The position numbers were made by a program, and so were the translations under genes. Positions 21,100 to 32,440 of a DNA stretch of 64,000 bases are shown here, one piece after another (within the stretch, counting starts at the first letter, position 1; each line of letters opens with the position of its first letter). The DNA comes from an uncultured Tateyamaria sp. (GTDB taxonomy: Bacteria > Pseudomonadota > Alphaproteobacteria > Rhodobacterales > Rhodobacteraceae), in the NCBI RefSeq assembly GCF_947503415.1, contig NZ_CANNDS010000002.1, positions 310,001 to 374,000 on the forward strand, in the 5' to 3' direction. The notes beneath the pieces are model-generated. The model did not search any database and was not told where the DNA came from. It saw only the letters and a list, made by a program, of their open reading frames with translations.

Positions 21100-22137
21100 A
21101 TGCCGCATGAGGCGTTTCAGCTTGGGGGTGTGAGCGTCGCGCCCGGGACCAGCGCTTCGGTTGCGCTGCCCGTCTCGGCGTTGCCCGATCACACGCCGGT
21201 GTCCTTGCGGGTCGAGGTGATCCACGGCAAGCGGCCCGGTCCCACCATGTTTGTCAGTGCCGCGGTGCACGGGGACGAAGTCATCGGGGTCGAGATTGCC
21301 CGCCGCCTTCTTCGCACGCCGCAGCTTGATAAATTGCGTGGCACGCTGCTGGTCGTGCCCATCGTCAATGCGTTCGGGTTCCTGGCCCGCTCCCGATATC
21401 TGCCGGACCGGCGCGACCTGAACCGCTGTTTTCCCGGCAGCGCCAGCGGTTCGCTCGGATCGCGGCTGGCGCATATCTTTCTGCATGACGTCGTGCTGCG
21501 TTGTGACTTCGGGATCGACCTGCATTCGGCGGCCGTGCACCGCACCAACCTGCCGCAAATCCGCGTAACACAGGGCGACGCGCTCACCGCGCACATGGCG
21601 CGCAGCTTTGGCGCGCCTGTTATTCTGACATCTTCCTTGCGCGAAGGGTCACTGCGCGGTGAGGCCGCCAAACAGGGCACGCCGGTGCTGCTGTACGAGG
21701 CGGGCGAAGGTCTGCGCTTTGACGAGTTTGCAGTGCGTGCCGGCGTTGCGGGCATTCTGCGTGTCATGCGCGATCAGGGGATGCTGGCCGCCAAGGGCAT
21801 CGCACGCACACCTGCGCCATCGCTCGTTTGCAAGGGGTCGGGCTGGCTGCGTGCGCCGTCAGGTGGGCTGTTGCGCACTTTCCGGGCCGAAGGCGATGTT
21901 GTGGAGGAAGGCGACGTGTTGGCGGCTGTATCGGACCCATCCGGCTCAACCGAGACGGAATTGCTGGCCCCCGCACCCGGCATCCTGATCGGGCGGGCCG
22001 TGCTTCCTGTCGTGAACGAGGGCGACGCCGTGTTTCATCTGGCAGAGATCAACCCGACAGCGGATGAGGACACGGTCGAGGTCATGTCCGCGCAGCTGGA
22101 CGCGGACCCGCTTTTTGATGAAGACGAGATTATCTGA
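21100..22137 (+). CDS. Succinylglutamate desuccinylase/aspartoacylase family protein
   Basis: VSAAVHGDEVIGVEIARRLL...YLPDRRDLNRCFPGSASGS...FGIDLHSAAVHRTNLPQIRV. Confidence 0.87.
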   Translation: MPHEAFQLGGVSVAPGTSASVALPVSALPDHTPVSLRVEVIHGKRPGPTMFVSAAVHGDEVIGVEIARRLLRTPQLDKLRGTLLVVPIVNAFGFLARSRYLPDRRDLNRCFPGSASGSLGSRLAHIFLHDVVLRCDFGIDLHSAAVHRTNLPQIRVTQGDALTAHMARSFGAPVILTSSLREGSLRGEAAKQGTPVLLYEAGEGLRFDEFAVRAGVAGILRVMRDQGMLAAKGIARTPAPSLVCKGSGWLRAPSGGLLRTFRAEGDVVEEGDVLAAVSDPSGSTETELLAPAPGILIGRAVLPVVNEGDAVFHLAEINPTADEDTVEVMSAQLDADPLFDEDEII

Positions 22138-22140
22138 GCC

Positions 22141-23607
22141 CTATTGCGGCACATCCGCGAGCACACCGAGCACGGCAGACACAGGCGCAAGCGCCACACG
22201 CTCTGCCCGGTCCTGCAACCCCCAGAGCAGCAGGGCCGAGATGGTGTCGGGCCGCACGCGGCCAACCATGATCACGCCACCCTCCTGCCCGGCACGAAAG
22301 GCCGCTTGATCAAGAAACCGGCGGATCACAGTGGGTGTCTGTCCGGCGCTGTCGAAATCCCGAAAGATAAGCCCGGTGGGCACGCCATCCCGTGCCGCCA
22401 GTTTCTGTGCCGTGTTGAGCCCCTTTGATTGCAGGATCAGCCCGTGCCCGGAGGCCAGCACGGCAGCCGCAACCTGATCGGAGGCATCGCGTGTTTCCTG
22501 CAGTCCGGTGCCTGTGCCCTCCATCACCGCCACTGCTTGTGGCACCGCATCAAGTGCGGCCGACAGGTTCACCTCTGTGTCTGATGCCGTGGCACCTGCG
22601 GGCAAGTCCACAAGGGCCGCAACTTCGAACCCCTGGCCGCGATACTCGGCTGACCGTTCCGCGGCATCGGCGAGCGATGCGTTCACCGCGAAGGTCAAGG
22701 GATAGGGAAAGCTTTGCAGCGCCGCCAGCCCGACCGTGCCGCCGGTCAGGTCGGCCCCGTTGTCGATCAGAACGATGGACATGAGCGGCTTTTCTTCCGG
22801 GTTCTCAAACGGGGCCGCAAAGGCCACGAGCGGAGGCGTGTCCTGAAGGCCCGGCCCGTCTTCGGCCTCTGCGCCCCGCGCGTTCGGTTCCGCATCCCGG
22901 TCCACCAGCGACGTCGCGGGCCTGCCGATAGACGGACGTCCGGTGTCGGTGGCGGGGTCAAGCGCTGAGGGCAAAGCGGCAGAGCGTTCGGGGGTGGGAT
23001 CGGGATTTTCTGGCGCGTCTGCGACCGACGGGGCTTGCGGGGCCGGATTTGTCTCAGGTGCTGTGGGCGCTGGCGCTTCTGCTGTCGGTGTGTCCGTTCC
23101 GTCCGGCACGGCGGGCGCATCCTCGGCAAAGGCGCTTGGGGTCTCAGGCACGTCGGGTGCCGGTGGTTGCGCGGGATCGGTCGAGATCGACAGCTCCGTC
23201 TCGCCACCCGGCGCTTGGGGTGCGTCCGATTGCACGCCGGGCTGAAGCGGTGCGTCGGTGTCAACGGCAACCGTGGCACCTTCGCCCACACCGGCAGGTG
23301 TCGCCAGATCCTCGGCCCGTCCGGTTTCGGGCACCAATGGCGTGTCATCTCCGGCCGCTTGAGCAGCGGTTACGTCATCTGCCGACGGGCTGCCGACTTG
23401 CGGCGCATCGCCGTCCATGACCAGATCCGCGTCGCCACTGGTTTGCGGCGTTTCGCCCGTGCCCGTTTCCGGCGCAGTGGCCCTTTGGGGCGCCTGCACA
23501 ACCGCGTCCGGGGCTGTCGGGCCGTCACTGACAATCGACAACGCCGCCGCGCCAGCGACACTGACCACGCCACCCCAGAAAATGCCGCTCAGAAAACCCC
23601 GTGCCAT
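22141..23607 (-). CDS. Divergent polysaccharide deacetylase family protein with long low-complexity linker
   Basis: N-terminal TM, ~250 aa Pro/Ala/Asp-rich linker, C-terminal SIVLIDNGADLTGGTVGLAALQSFPYPLTFAVNASLADAAERSAEYRGQGFEVAALVDLP... Confidence 0.8.
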   Translation of the reverse strand: MARGFLSGIFWGGVVSVAGAAALSIVSDGPTAPDAVVQAPQRATAPETGTGETPQTSGDADLVMDGDAPQVGSPSADDVTAAQAAGDDTPLVPETGRAEDLATPAGVGEGATVAVDTDAPLQPGVQSDAPQAPGGETELSISTDPAQPPAPDVPETPSAFAEDAPAVPDGTDTPTAEAPAPTAPETNPAPQAPSVADAPENPDPTPERSAALPSALDPATDTGRPSIGRPATSLVDRDAEPNARGAEAEDGPGLQDTPPLVAFAAPFENPEEKPLMSIVLIDNGADLTGGTVGLAALQSFPYPLTFAVNASLADAAERSAEYRGQGFEVAALVDLPAGATASDTEVNLSAALDAVPQAVAVMEGTGTGLQETRDASDQVAAAVLASGHGLILQSKGLNTAQKLAARDGVPTGLIFRDFDSAGQTPTVIRRFLDQAAFRAGQEGGVIMVGRVRPDTISALLLWGLQDRAERVALAPVSAVLGVLADVPQ

Positions 23608-23775
23608 ATCTGACCTCTTTGCCTGTCCCGTCGCGGCCCCGCTTCGCGATGTGCCGCTGTCTGCTCTTGTCCCGGCTTGGCTGCCCTGCGCCCCTTGACG
23701 CTGACGGGCAAGCCTGAACATGTATGCCCGCAACTATACCGGCCAACGCCCGCCCTTGGAACATCGAATACGCCC

Positions 23776-24357
23776 ATGCTGCTGCTGATCGACAATTACG
23801 ACAGTTTTACCTACAATCTGGTCCACTATCTGGGCGCGCTCGGAGCGGACGTGCATGTCTATCGCAACGACGCATTGAACGTGCAGGAGGCGATGGCGTT
23901 GAAGCCCGATGGCATTCTGCTGTCCCCCGGCCCCGGAGTTCCCGACCAATCCGGCATTTGCCTGGCCCTTACCGAGGCCGCGGCGGAAACCCGCACACCA
24001 TTGATGGGTGTGTGCCTTGGCCACCAGACCATCGGTCAGGCCTTTGGCGGCAAGGTGGTCCGCGCGGGCGAGATCGTGCACGGCAAGATGGGCACGATGC
24101 ATCACAATGGCGCATCGGTTTTCAAAGGGTTGCCGACGCCCTTCGAGGCCACGCGCTACCATTCGCTGATCGTCGACCGCGAGAGCCTGCCGGACGCGCT
24201 TGAGATCACCGGCGCGCTCGAAGACGGCACGATCATGGGCTTGGCCCACAAGGAGTTGCCCATACATGGCGTGCAATTCCATCCGGAATCGATCCGTTCC
24301 GAGCATGGGCATGCGATGCTGCAGAACTTCCTTGATCTGATGCCGGTGCCCGCATGA
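23776..24357 (+). CDS. trpG: Anthranilate synthase component II (glutamine amidotransferase)
   Basis: [23 protein letters not shown]...[15 protein letters not shown]...GVQFHPESI. Confidence 0.96.
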   Translation: MLLLIDNYDSFTYNLVHYLGALGADVHVYRNDALNVQEAMALKPDGILLSPGPGVPDQSGICLALTEAAAETRTPLMGVCLGHQTIGQAFGGKVVRAGEIVHGKMGTMHHNGASVFKGLPTPFEATRYHSLIVDRESLPDALEITGALEDGTIMGLAHKELPIHGVQFHPESIRSEHGHAMLQNFLDLMPVPA

Positions 24358-25370
24358 GCGACGCACTGAAACCTCTTATTGATGCGGCAGCCAACGGACC
24401 GCTGACCCGCGATCAGGCCGAAGCCGCCTTTCAGATCCTGTTCGAGGGCGAAGCCACGCCCAGCCAGATCGGTGGCTTGCTGATGGCCCTGCGCACCCGT
24501 GGCGAAACCGTGGACGAATATGCCGCGGCCGCCGCTGTCATGCGGGCAAAGTGCAATCCCGTCAAAGCGCCAGCCGGTGCGATGGACATCGTGGGCACAG
24601 GCGGTGATGGCAAGGGCACGTTGAACATCTCCACCGCGACGGCGTTTGTCGTGGCGGGCGCAGGCGTGTCGGTGGCCAAACATGGCAACCGCAATCTGAG
24701 TTCGAAATCCGGCGCCGCAGATGCCCTGACCCAGATGGGCATCAATGTCATGGTCGGCGCCGATGTGGTCGAAAAGGCGCTGGAGGGCGCAGGCATCGGT
24801 TTCATGATGGCGCCCATGCACCACCCGGCCATTGCGCATGTCATGCCAACGCGGGCCGAGTTGGGCACGCGCACGATCTTCAACATCCTCGGCCCATTGA
24901 CGAACCCCGCAGGGGTGAAACGGCAACTGACAGGCGCATTCAGTCGCGACCTGATCCGCCCCATGGCGGAAACGCTTGGGCAGCTCGGCTCTGAGGTCGC
25001 ATGGTTGGTGCATGGCTCGGACGGCACGGACGAGTTGACCATCACCGGCGTGTCCTGGGTGTCCGGGCTGGAAAACGGGACCGTCACTGATTTCGAAGTG
25101 CATCCCGAGGACGCGGGCCTGCCGATCCACCCGTTCGAAGACATCGTTGGCGGGACACCCGAGGACAACGCCAAGGCCTTCGGCGCGCTTCTTGACGGTG
25201 CTCCTGGTGCCTACCGCGACGCGGTTTTGCTGAACGCCGCAGCCGCCCTGAAGGTGGCAGGCCACGCGAGCGACCTCAAGGAAGGTGTCGCCCAAGCCAC
25301 GACAAGCATCGACAGCGGTGCGGCAAAAGCTAAGATCAAAGCTGTGGCGGAAATCACCCAAACCGCCTAG
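24354..25370 (+). CDS. trpD: Anthranilate phosphoribosyltransferase
   Basis: [52 protein letters not shown] overlap with trpG. Confidence 0.96.
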   Translation: MSDALKPLIDAAANGPLTRDQAEAAFQILFEGEATPSQIGGLLMALRTRGETVDEYAAAAAVMRAKCNPVKAPAGAMDIVGTGGDGKGTLNISTATAFVVAGAGVSVAKHGNRNLSSKSGAADALTQMGINVMVGADVVEKALEGAGIGFMMAPMHHPAIAHVMPTRAELGTRTIFNILGPLTNPAGVKRQLTGAFSRDLIRPMAETLGQLGSEVAWLVHGSDGTDELTITGVSWVSGLENGTVTDFEVHPEDAGLPIHPFEDIVGGTPEDNAKAFGALLDGAPGAYRDAVLLNAAAALKVAGHASDLKEGVAQATTSIDSGAAKAKIKAVAEITQTA

Positions 25371-25421
25371 TCCTTTCTTTGTTTCAGAAAATCCCGGGGG
25401 TCTGGGGGCTGACCCCCAGTT
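25371..25421 (+). repeat. Diverged dispersed intergenic repeat copy 3 between trpD and trpC
   Basis: tcctttctttgtttcagaaaatcccgggggtctgggggctgacccccag; hairpin CTGGGGG...CCCCCAG. Confidence 0.55.
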
Positions 25422-25446
25422 CTGCCACCAGACAAAAGGGCAGCCG

Positions 25447-26262
25447 ATGACCGACACGATCCTCGACAAGATCAAAGCCTACAAGCTGGAAGAAGTGGCC
25501 GCCGACAAGGCCGCCAAGCCGCTCGAAGCGGTGGAGGCCGAGGCACGCGAAGCGCCCCCCGTCCGCCCCTTTGCCCAAGCGCTGCAAATGGCAAGCCGGG
25601 AGGCCTACGGCCTGATTGCAGAGATCAAGAAGGCCAGCCCGTCCAAGGGACTGATCCGCGACGACTTCGATCCCGCAACACTCGCCAAAGCCTATGAAGC
25701 GGGTGGTGCCACTTGTCTGTCGGTCCTCACCGATACCCCAAGTTTCCAAGGGGCCAAGGATTTCCTGACCCAAGCCCGTGACGCCTGTGCCCTGCCCGCG
25801 CTGCGCAAGGATTTCATGTATGACACCTATCAGGTGGCCGAGGCCCGCGCGCTTGGCGCCGACTGCATTCTGATCATCCTGGCATCGGTCAGCGACGCCC
25901 AGGCGCAAGAGCTGGAAGAGGCCGCAATTGACTGGGGCATGGACGTGTTGCTCGAAGTGCATGACGCCGAAGAGCTGGCGCGCGCGTCGAACCTGAAGAG
26001 CCCGCTTATGGGCATCAACAATCGCAATCTCAAAACCTTTGACGTGACGCTCGACACCACCCGCACCCTGTCCAAGCAGGTGCCGGCGGACCGGACCATC
26101 GTGGCGGAAAGCGGTCTCAACACCCCTGCCGATCTGGCCGATCTGGCCATGTATGGGGCGCGGACCTTCCTGATCGGGGAAAGCCTGATGCGGCAGGATG
26201 ATGTTGCCGCTGCCACACGGGCGCTGCTGTCCAATCCCTTGAATGCTGGCGGAGGCATGTAG
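25447..26262 (+). CDS. trpC: Indole-3-glycerol-phosphate synthase
   Basis: [52 protein letters not shown]...[12 protein letters not shown]. Confidence 0.96.
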   Translation: MTDTILDKIKAYKLEEVAADKAAKPLEAVEAEAREAPPVRPFAQALQMASREAYGLIAEIKKASPSKGLIRDDFDPATLAKAYEAGGATCLSVLTDTPSFQGAKDFLTQARDACALPALRKDFMYDTYQVAEARALGADCILIILASVSDAQAQELEEAAIDWGMDVLLEVHDAEELARASNLKSPLMGINNRNLKTFDVTLDTTRTLSKQVPADRTIVAESGLNTPADLADLAMYGARTFLIGESLMRQDDVAAATRALLSNPLNAGGGM

Positions 26263-26736
26263 ATGAGCCTGTCCCATTTCGACGATCAGGGCGCGGCCCA
26301 TATGGTGGATGTGTCCGACAAGGATGTTACGGACCGCATCGCCGTTGCTGAAACTTGGGTGAAGATGAAACCCGAAACCTTTGATATCATTATCGAAGGG
26401 CGCGCCAAGAAGGGCGATGTCATCGGTGTTGCCCGTCTTGCGGGGATCATGGGCGCCAAGCGCACGGCTGACCTGATACCGCTGTGCCACCCGCTGCCCA
26501 TCACAAAGGTTTCGGTTGATCTGGAACCCGATGCCGACCTGCCGGGTCTGCGCATTACCGCCACCGTCAAGACCACCGGCCAGACCGGTGTGGAGATGGA
26601 GGCGCTGACGGCAGCCTCGACCGCCGCGCTGACCGTCTATGACATGGCTAAAGCGGTCGACAAGGGCATGGAAATCGGCGGCCTGCGCGTTGTGCTGAAA
26701 GATGGTGGCAAATCAGGGCGTTACGAAGCGACATGA
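26263..26736 (+). CDS. moaC: Cyclic pyranopterin monophosphate synthase
   Basis: [30 protein letters not shown]...[13 protein letters not shown]...[28 protein letters not shown]. Confidence 0.96.
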   Translation: MSLSHFDDQGAAHMVDVSDKDVTDRIAVAETWVKMKPETFDIIIEGRAKKGDVIGVARLAGIMGAKRTADLIPLCHPLPITKVSVDLEPDADLPGLRITATVKTTGQTGVEMEALTAASTAALTVYDMAKAVDKGMEIGGLRVVLKDGGKSGRYEAT

Positions 26737-27908
26737 TCACGGTTACCCAAGCCCTTGATCACTTGTTTGCCCTGGCAGATGAGATGCCGGTTGACCACGT
26801 ACCGTTGCTTGAAGCGGATGGCCGGATTTTGGCTGGTGCCGTCACATCGCGGCGCACGCAGCCCCCGTTTGCTGCATCGTCGATGGACGGATACGCCCTC
26901 AAGGGGGTTGAGGCGGACCAGCACGCGCAATTCAAGGTGATTGGCGAGGCTGCTGCCGGGCACGGATGGGCTGGCACTGTCGGTGCAGGTCAGGCCGTGC
27001 GCATCTTTACCGGTGCGCCTGTGCCCGATGGGGCGGACAAGGTGGTCATTCAGGAAGACGTCACCCGGACCGGCGATCTGATCACGATCAGTGATGATCC
27101 GGGGCCAAAGGACAACATTCGCCCCGCAGGTATCGATTTCGCCGAAGGTGATACACTGGATGCGCCCCGCGTTCTGGCCCCGGCAGACATCGCCCTTCTG
27201 GCGTCGATGAATATCGACGTTGTGCCCGTGCGCCGGGCCCCCGTTGCCGCCCTGATTGCCACGGGCGATGAATTGGTCATGCCCGGTGAGACACCCGGCC
27301 CCGATCAGATCATCGCATCGAATACCTTTGGTCTTGCCGCGATGTTGAAGCGGCTGGGTGCGGTGCCCCGCGTCCTGCCGATTGCGCGGGACACGGCGCA
27401 ATCGCTTGCAACCGTCTTTTCGCTGGCGCGTGGCGCAGATCTGGTTGTCACCATCGGTGGCGCGTCGGTGGGGGATCATGATCTTGTCGGCCATGTCGCG
27501 GCTGAACTCGGCATGGATCAAAGTTTCTACAAGGTGGCGATGCGGCCCGGCAAACCGCTGATGGCCGGGCGCTTGAACGGCATCCCCATGGTTGGCCTGC
27601 CCGGCAATCCGGTGTCAGCCATGGTCTGCGGCACGGTGTTTTTGACCCCGATGATCCGCGCGATGCAAGGGTTGGGTCAAGCGCCTGTCCCAAGAGTACA
27701 GTTGCCTTTGTCTGCGCCCCTCGGTCCGAACGGGCCACGCGAGCACTATATGCGCGGGCTGGTGTCCAACGGGGCTGTGCAGGATGCGGGATTGCAGGAC
27801 AGTTCGTTGCTGAGTGTTCTGGCCAATGCCAACGCCCTGATCGTTCGGCCACCCAGCGATCCGGCACGCGCCGCGGGCGATGTGGTCGATGTCGTTCATT
27901 TGACCTGA
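26733..27908 (+). CDS. moeA: Molybdopterin molybdotransferase
   Basis: [15 protein letters not shown]...[20 protein letters not shown]...[19 protein letters not shown]. Confidence 0.95.
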   Translation: MITVTQALDHLFALADEMPVDHVPLLEADGRILAGAVTSRRTQPPFAASSMDGYALKGVEADQHAQFKVIGEAAAGHGWAGTVGAGQAVRIFTGAPVPDGADKVVIQEDVTRTGDLITISDDPGPKDNIRPAGIDFAEGDTLDAPRVLAPADIALLASMNIDVVPVRRAPVAALIATGDELVMPGETPGPDQIIASNTFGLAAMLKRLGAVPRVLPIARDTAQSLATVFSLARGADLVVTIGGASVGDHDLVGHVAAELGMDQSFYKVAMRPGKPLMAGRLNGIPMVGLPGNPVSAMVCGTVFLTPMIRAMQGLGQAPVPRVQLPLSAPLGPNGPREHYMRGLVSNGAVQDAGLQDSSLLSVLANANALIVRPPSDPARAAGDVVDVVHLT

Positions 27909-27926
27909 CCTGTTGACACAAAAGGG

Positions 27927-27941
27927 GAACGTCCATAGAAC
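27927..27941. promoter_or_regulatory. LexA (SOS) box upstream of lexA
   Basis: GAAC-GTCCATA-GAAC matches the alphaproteobacterial GAACN7GAAC motif. Confidence 0.8.
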
Positions 27942-27974
27942 AAACCCAAACCAACCGGGCTTGGAGGACGGACG

Positions 27975-28673
27975 TTGTTGACCAAAAAGCAGCTTGATCT
28001 GCTCGAATTCATTCACAAACGGGTGCAGCGCGATGGTGTGCCGCCCAGTTTCGACGAGATGAAAGAGGCGCTGGATCTGCGCTCCAAATCTGGCATCCAT
28101 CGTCTGATCACAGCGCTGGAGGAACGGGGGTTCATCCGCCGTCTTGCCCACCGCGCCCGCGCAATTGAAGTGGTCCGGCTGCCCGAAAGCCTTGGCGGTG
28201 CGCCAAGCGGGTTCCAACCCAAAGTGATTGATGGCGACAAACCTGACGTGCCTCCCCCGGCTTCGGCACGGCCCGTAGACGCAGCACATGCTGTCGAATT
28301 GCCCGTGATGGGCCGGATCGCGGCTGGTGTTCCGATCTCGGCGATTTCCGAAGTGTCCCATTCGGTTGCCGTGCCGGGGCAGATGCTTGCGGGTCAGGGC
28401 GAACACTATGCGCTTGAGGTCAAAGGCGACTCGATGATGGATGCGGGCATCAATGACGGAGACGTCGTGGTGATCCGCGAAACGTCGTCGGCGGACAACG
28501 GTGACATCGTCGTGGCCTTGGTTGAGGATCACGAGGCGACGCTGAAACGATATATGCGCAAGGGCGACACCATTGCGTTGGAAGCGGCCAACCCCGCCTA
28601 TGAAACGCGTGTGTTCCCTGTTGGTCAGGTCAAGGTGCAGGGCCGGCTGGTCGGGTTGATCCGCACGTATTGA
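27975..28673 (+). CDS. lexA: LexA repressor
   Basis: [45 protein letters not shown]...[13 protein letters not shown]...[21 protein letters not shown]. Confidence 0.97.
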   Translation: MLTKKQLDLLEFIHKRVQRDGVPPSFDEMKEALDLRSKSGIHRLITALEERGFIRRLAHRARAIEVVRLPESLGGAPSGFQPKVIDGDKPDVPPPASARPVDAAHAVELPVMGRIAAGVPISAISEVSHSVAVPGQMLAGQGEHYALEVKGDSMMDAGINDGDVVVIRETSSADNGDIVVALVEDHEATLKRYMRKGDTIALEAANPAYETRVFPVGQVKVQGRLVGLIRTY

Positions 28674-28756
28674 GACGGCATAGGCGCATGACACGTGCGC
28701 CTTACGATTGTGTTTCGCATCGTAGAGATGTGGTTGGGCGGACCGAGCGGTCCGCC

Positions 28757-30841
28757 TTACCTGTTTTGCGCCAGTGTCTGAACCACTGTTCCATCCAGCG
28801 ACAAGTCCGGGAGGGCCGATTTGGTCCAGCCCGACCACATCCGGTCGCCGGCCACCTCGCGCGCCGTCAGCAGTTGCAACGTGTCGCCCTGCCCGACCAG
28901 CGCGATGGCCCCTGTGCGCCTTAGAACAGGCGGTGTGAGTACGAGGCACGGCAACTCCGCCGCCCCTTGCAGGTCGGTGTTGGCGACAACGATGTCCCCC
29001 TTCACACAGCCTGTGAACGCAGCCGCAGCGCGCTTGCCGCTCAGGTGCACAATACGCGGCCCCGGGCCATCGGTATCCCATCGCCGCGCCGCCGTTTCCT
29101 GATCAATGCCCTCGCCGTCATTCTCAAGCCAGTTGCGGGCAACAAAGCCTGCCCCCTTGGGACGGCTGAGCGCGCGCCCCTCCTCCGTCATGCGCCCGAC
29201 AAGACTGCCTGTGTCTGCCACCAGCACCTGTGGACGCGCACCGCCCTGCCAAAGCGCCAAGGCGATCCCAACCGCGGCCAGCCCGGCAAAGCGCGCACGT
29301 CCCTGCCACAGGATCACAAAGAGCATGCCCATCGCCATCAAGGGCAGCACCACGGCACTTGGACCTGCGACATAGCCCTGTGCCCCATCCAGACCCGACA
29401 CCGTATCAGCCACCCAGAGGATCCAACGCAGTCCTAAACCCATGAGCCACAGGCCGATCAGATCGAGGCCAACAGCGGCCAGCGCCAAAGCCAATACAGC
29501 CGCGGGAATGACCAGCGCGCCCATCAAGGGGACGCTTGCCAGGTTCGCGATCAATCCGTAATGCGCCATCGTGTTGAAATGCGCGGCTCCGATGGGCGCT
29601 GTTGCCAAACCGGCGACGGCAGATGAAATGACCACGCCCAAAACGGGTTGCAACCACTTGGGACCGAGTGTCCATTCCAAGTCCCTGATCCAGCCGAACA
29701 CGGCAACAAGCGCTGTCGTCGCCGCAAATGACATTTGAAAGCCGGGGCCCATCAGTGCTTCGGGTCGCAATGTCAAAACGATGATGGCAGCCATGGCGAC
29801 GGCGCGCAGGCTGATGGCGCGGCGACCGACCAATACGGCGCACAGTGCCACGGCCACCATGACAAAGGCGCGTTCGGTTGCGACGTTGCCACCCGACAAC
29901 GCCAAATAGACGGACGCCGCAATCAACGCGCCCACAGCGGCCATCTTGCGCGCGGGCCAGTACAGCGCAACATACGGAATGATGGCAAAGAGCAGCCGCA
30001 AGACGCCAAAGACAAAGCCCGACAGCAGCCCCATGTGCAGCCCGGAAATCGCAAGCAGGTGCGCCGTGTTCGATGCGCGCAAGTCATTCAACGCGTCCTG
30101 ACTGATCCCGCTGCGGTCGCCCGTGGTGACAGCGGCGGCAAACCCGCCCACATCTCCGGGCAAGGCTTGTCGCACATGGGCAGAGACCGACATGCGGATG
30201 TGAAACACTGTCTGACGCAGGTCAAATTCCGCCATGCTGATCGCGACAAGTGGCACGCGCGTATACCCGACCGCGCCCAGTTCCGCGAACCAGGCGTGGC
30301 GTTGAAAATCGAAGCCACCGGGCTCGACCGGCCCGCCGGGCGGACCCAGATGGGCCGTGGTCATCACCCGCAGACCGGGCTCGGGCGCAACTCCCAAAGC
30401 ACTGTCGCCGTGCAGTGATATGCGCACCCGTGTCGGAGTTTCATGAGGGGACACCCGATCCAGTTTCACGTGATCCAAAGTCAGGCGCACCGCATCCGAT
30501 GCGCTGCGGTCCATGCCCACGATGCGCCCCTCAACCGGGCCGTAATAGCGCCAATCGAGCACTGGGCCGGCCACCGAATGCGCGCGCCATCCTGCCAGTA
30601 CGAAGCCGAGGGCGATCATTACCAGAAAAACCATTGGAGGGGATAGAACCTCTCCCGCGCGTCTGGCCAGAAAGAAGACAACCAGCCCCGCAACGCCCAT
30701 CGCGACAAATGTGCCGAAAGACGGCTCAAATCGCAGGCCAAAGAACAGGGCAATGCCACAGGCCATCCCAACGGGACACCAGCCGAACAAATGCCCGCGT
30801 TGGATCAGCATCGCGTGGCGAAATCCCAGGCCATGCCCCAT
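28757..30841 (-). CDS. comEC: ComEC/Rec2 family DNA internalization-related membrane protein
   Basis: Competence domain HLLAISGLHMGLLSGFVFGVLRLLF; ~694 aa with many TM segments and an N-terminal DUF4131-like region. Confidence 0.85.
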   Translation of the reverse strand: MGHGLGFRHAMLIQRGHLFGWCPVGMACGIALFFGLRFEPSFGTFVAMGVAGLVVFFLARRAGEVLSPPMVFLVMIALGFVLAGWRAHSVAGPVLDWRYYGPVEGRIVGMDRSASDAVRLTLDHVKLDRVSPHETPTRVRISLHGDSALGVAPEPGLRVMTTAHLGPPGGPVEPGGFDFQRHAWFAELGAVGYTRVPLVAISMAEFDLRQTVFHIRMSVSAHVRQALPGDVGGFAAAVTTGDRSGISQDALNDLRASNTAHLLAISGLHMGLLSGFVFGVLRLLFAIIPYVALYWPARKMAAVGALIAASVYLALSGGNVATERAFVMVAVALCAVLVGRRAISLRAVAMAAIIVLTLRPEALMGPGFQMSFAATTALVAVFGWIRDLEWTLGPKWLQPVLGVVISSAVAGLATAPIGAAHFNTMAHYGLIANLASVPLMGALVIPAAVLALALAAVGLDLIGLWLMGLGLRWILWVADTVSGLDGAQGYVAGPSAVVLPLMAMGMLFVILWQGRARFAGLAAVGIALALWQGGARPQVLVADTGSLVGRMTEEGRALSRPKGAGFVARNWLENDGEGIDQETAARRWDTDGPGPRIVHLSGKRAAAAFTGCVKGDIVVANTDLQGAAELPCLVLTPPVLRRTGAIALVGQGDTLQLLTAREVAGDRMWSGWTKSALPDLSLDGTVVQTLAQNR

Positions 30842-30921
30842 GCTTGCCCCTTGTGCCCATGGTGAGTATCAGGAGCGCAAACCGTAGAACCTTCTTGGTT
30901 AAACAAAGGTAAACACACCCC

Positions 30922-32334
30922 ATGTCCCAGTCCGCCGATCAACAGGTTGTCACCCGTTTCGCCCCTTCGCCCACGGGGTTCCTGCATATCGGCGGAGCGC
31001 GCACTGCGCTGTTCAACTGGCTGTATGCGCGGGGCCGTGGCGGCAAATTCCTGCTGCGGATCGAAGACACAGATCGCGCCCGTTCGACGCCCGAAGCGAC
31101 CCAAGCGATCCTTGATGGGATGGCGTGGCTTGGCCTTGATCACGATGGCGATGTGATCAGCCAGTTCGACGGCGCGAAACGGCATGCCGAGGTCGCGCAC
31201 CAGCTTTTGGCTGAGGGCAAAGCCTACAAATGCTTCGCGACCCAAGACGAAATCGCAGCGTTTCGCGAGTCTGCGCGGGCCGAAGGCAAATCGACGCTCT
31301 TCCGTTCGCCGTGGCGTGACGCGGAGCCTGACACCCATCCAGAGGCGCCATTCGTTGTGCGGATCAAGGCACCGCAGGAGGGCAACACGGTGATCCGTGA
31401 CCAGGTGCAGGGCGACGTGACCATTCGCAATGACCAGTTGGATGACATGGTCCTTTTGCGGGCCGATGGCACGCCGGTCTACATGCTGGCCGTGGTGGTG
31501 GATGACCACGATATGGGTGTGACCCATGTGATCCGGGGCGATGATCACCTGAACAACGCCGCGCGGCAAATGATGATCTATGACGCGATGGGCTGGGACG
31601 TGCCCGTCTGGGCGCATATCCCACTGATCCACGGACCGGATGGCAAGAAGCTGTCAAAGCGGCACGGCGCGCTTGGGGCGCAAGAGTATCAGGTGATGGG
31701 CTATCCGGCGGCGGGCATGCGCAATTATCTGGCACGGCTGGGCTGGAGCCACGGAGACGACGAGTTCTTTACGGATGCACAGGCCAAAGAGTGGTTTGAC
31801 CTGAATGGTATCGGCAAAAGCCCTGCGCGGTTCGATGTCAAAAAGCTCGAAAACCTGAGCGGGCAGCACATCGCGCAGGCTGATGACGCTGCATTGCAGC
31901 ACGAAATTGAAAGATATCTGGAAGCCGCTGGCTTAGAACCGCTGAAACAATCGAGGAAAGAGGGGCTGATGGCCGCACTGCCCTTTGTCAAGGAGCGGGC
32001 TAAAACACTTCCAGAACTTCTTGAAAAAGCGCATTTTATTTTGACGGAGCGGCCTGTAACACAAGACGAGAAATCCTCAAAAGCGCTTGATACTGTATCC
32101 CGTAGTATACTGTCGCAATTGACGCCGCAGCTGCGAACCGTTACTTGGAGCCGTGACAGTTTAGAGGCGGTCCTGAACGATTTCGCTGCGGCGCAGGACA
32201 CGAAATTTGGCAAGCTGGCAGGCCCGCTGCGGGCCGCCCTTGCAGGCCGAGCCGTAACGCCTTCGGTCTTTGATATGATGCTGGTGCTTGGGCGCGAAGA
32301 AACCCTTGCCAGACTTGAGGATGCTGCCGCCTGA
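30922..32334 (+). CDS. gltX: Glutamyl-tRNA synthetase
   Basis: [27 protein letters not shown]...[11 protein letters not shown]. Confidence 0.96.
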   Translation: MSQSADQQVVTRFAPSPTGFLHIGGARTALFNWLYARGRGGKFLLRIEDTDRARSTPEATQAILDGMAWLGLDHDGDVISQFDGAKRHAEVAHQLLAEGKAYKCFATQDEIAAFRESARAEGKSTLFRSPWRDAEPDTHPEAPFVVRIKAPQEGNTVIRDQVQGDVTIRNDQLDDMVLLRADGTPVYMLAVVVDDHDMGVTHVIRGDDHLNNAARQMMIYDAMGWDVPVWAHIPLIHGPDGKKLSKRHGALGAQEYQVMGYPAAGMRNYLARLGWSHGDDEFFTDAQAKEWFDLNGIGKSPARFDVKKLENLSGQHIAQADDAALQHEIERYLEAAGLEPLKQSRKEGLMAALPFVKERAKTLPELLEKAHFILTERPVTQDEKSSKALDTVSRSILSQLTPQLRTVTWSRDSLEAVLNDFAAAQDTKFGKLAGPLRAALAGRAVTPSVFDMMLVLGREETLARLEDAAA

Positions 32335-32440
32335 CGAGGTTCATCAACCGTTCAGGGTGCGCAGTCTAACGATGGGTTGGCGGATGTACCGCCGATCCCA
32401 AGGCGGGTCCGCCCGCCCTGCGACGAAAGGAACGACCCTG

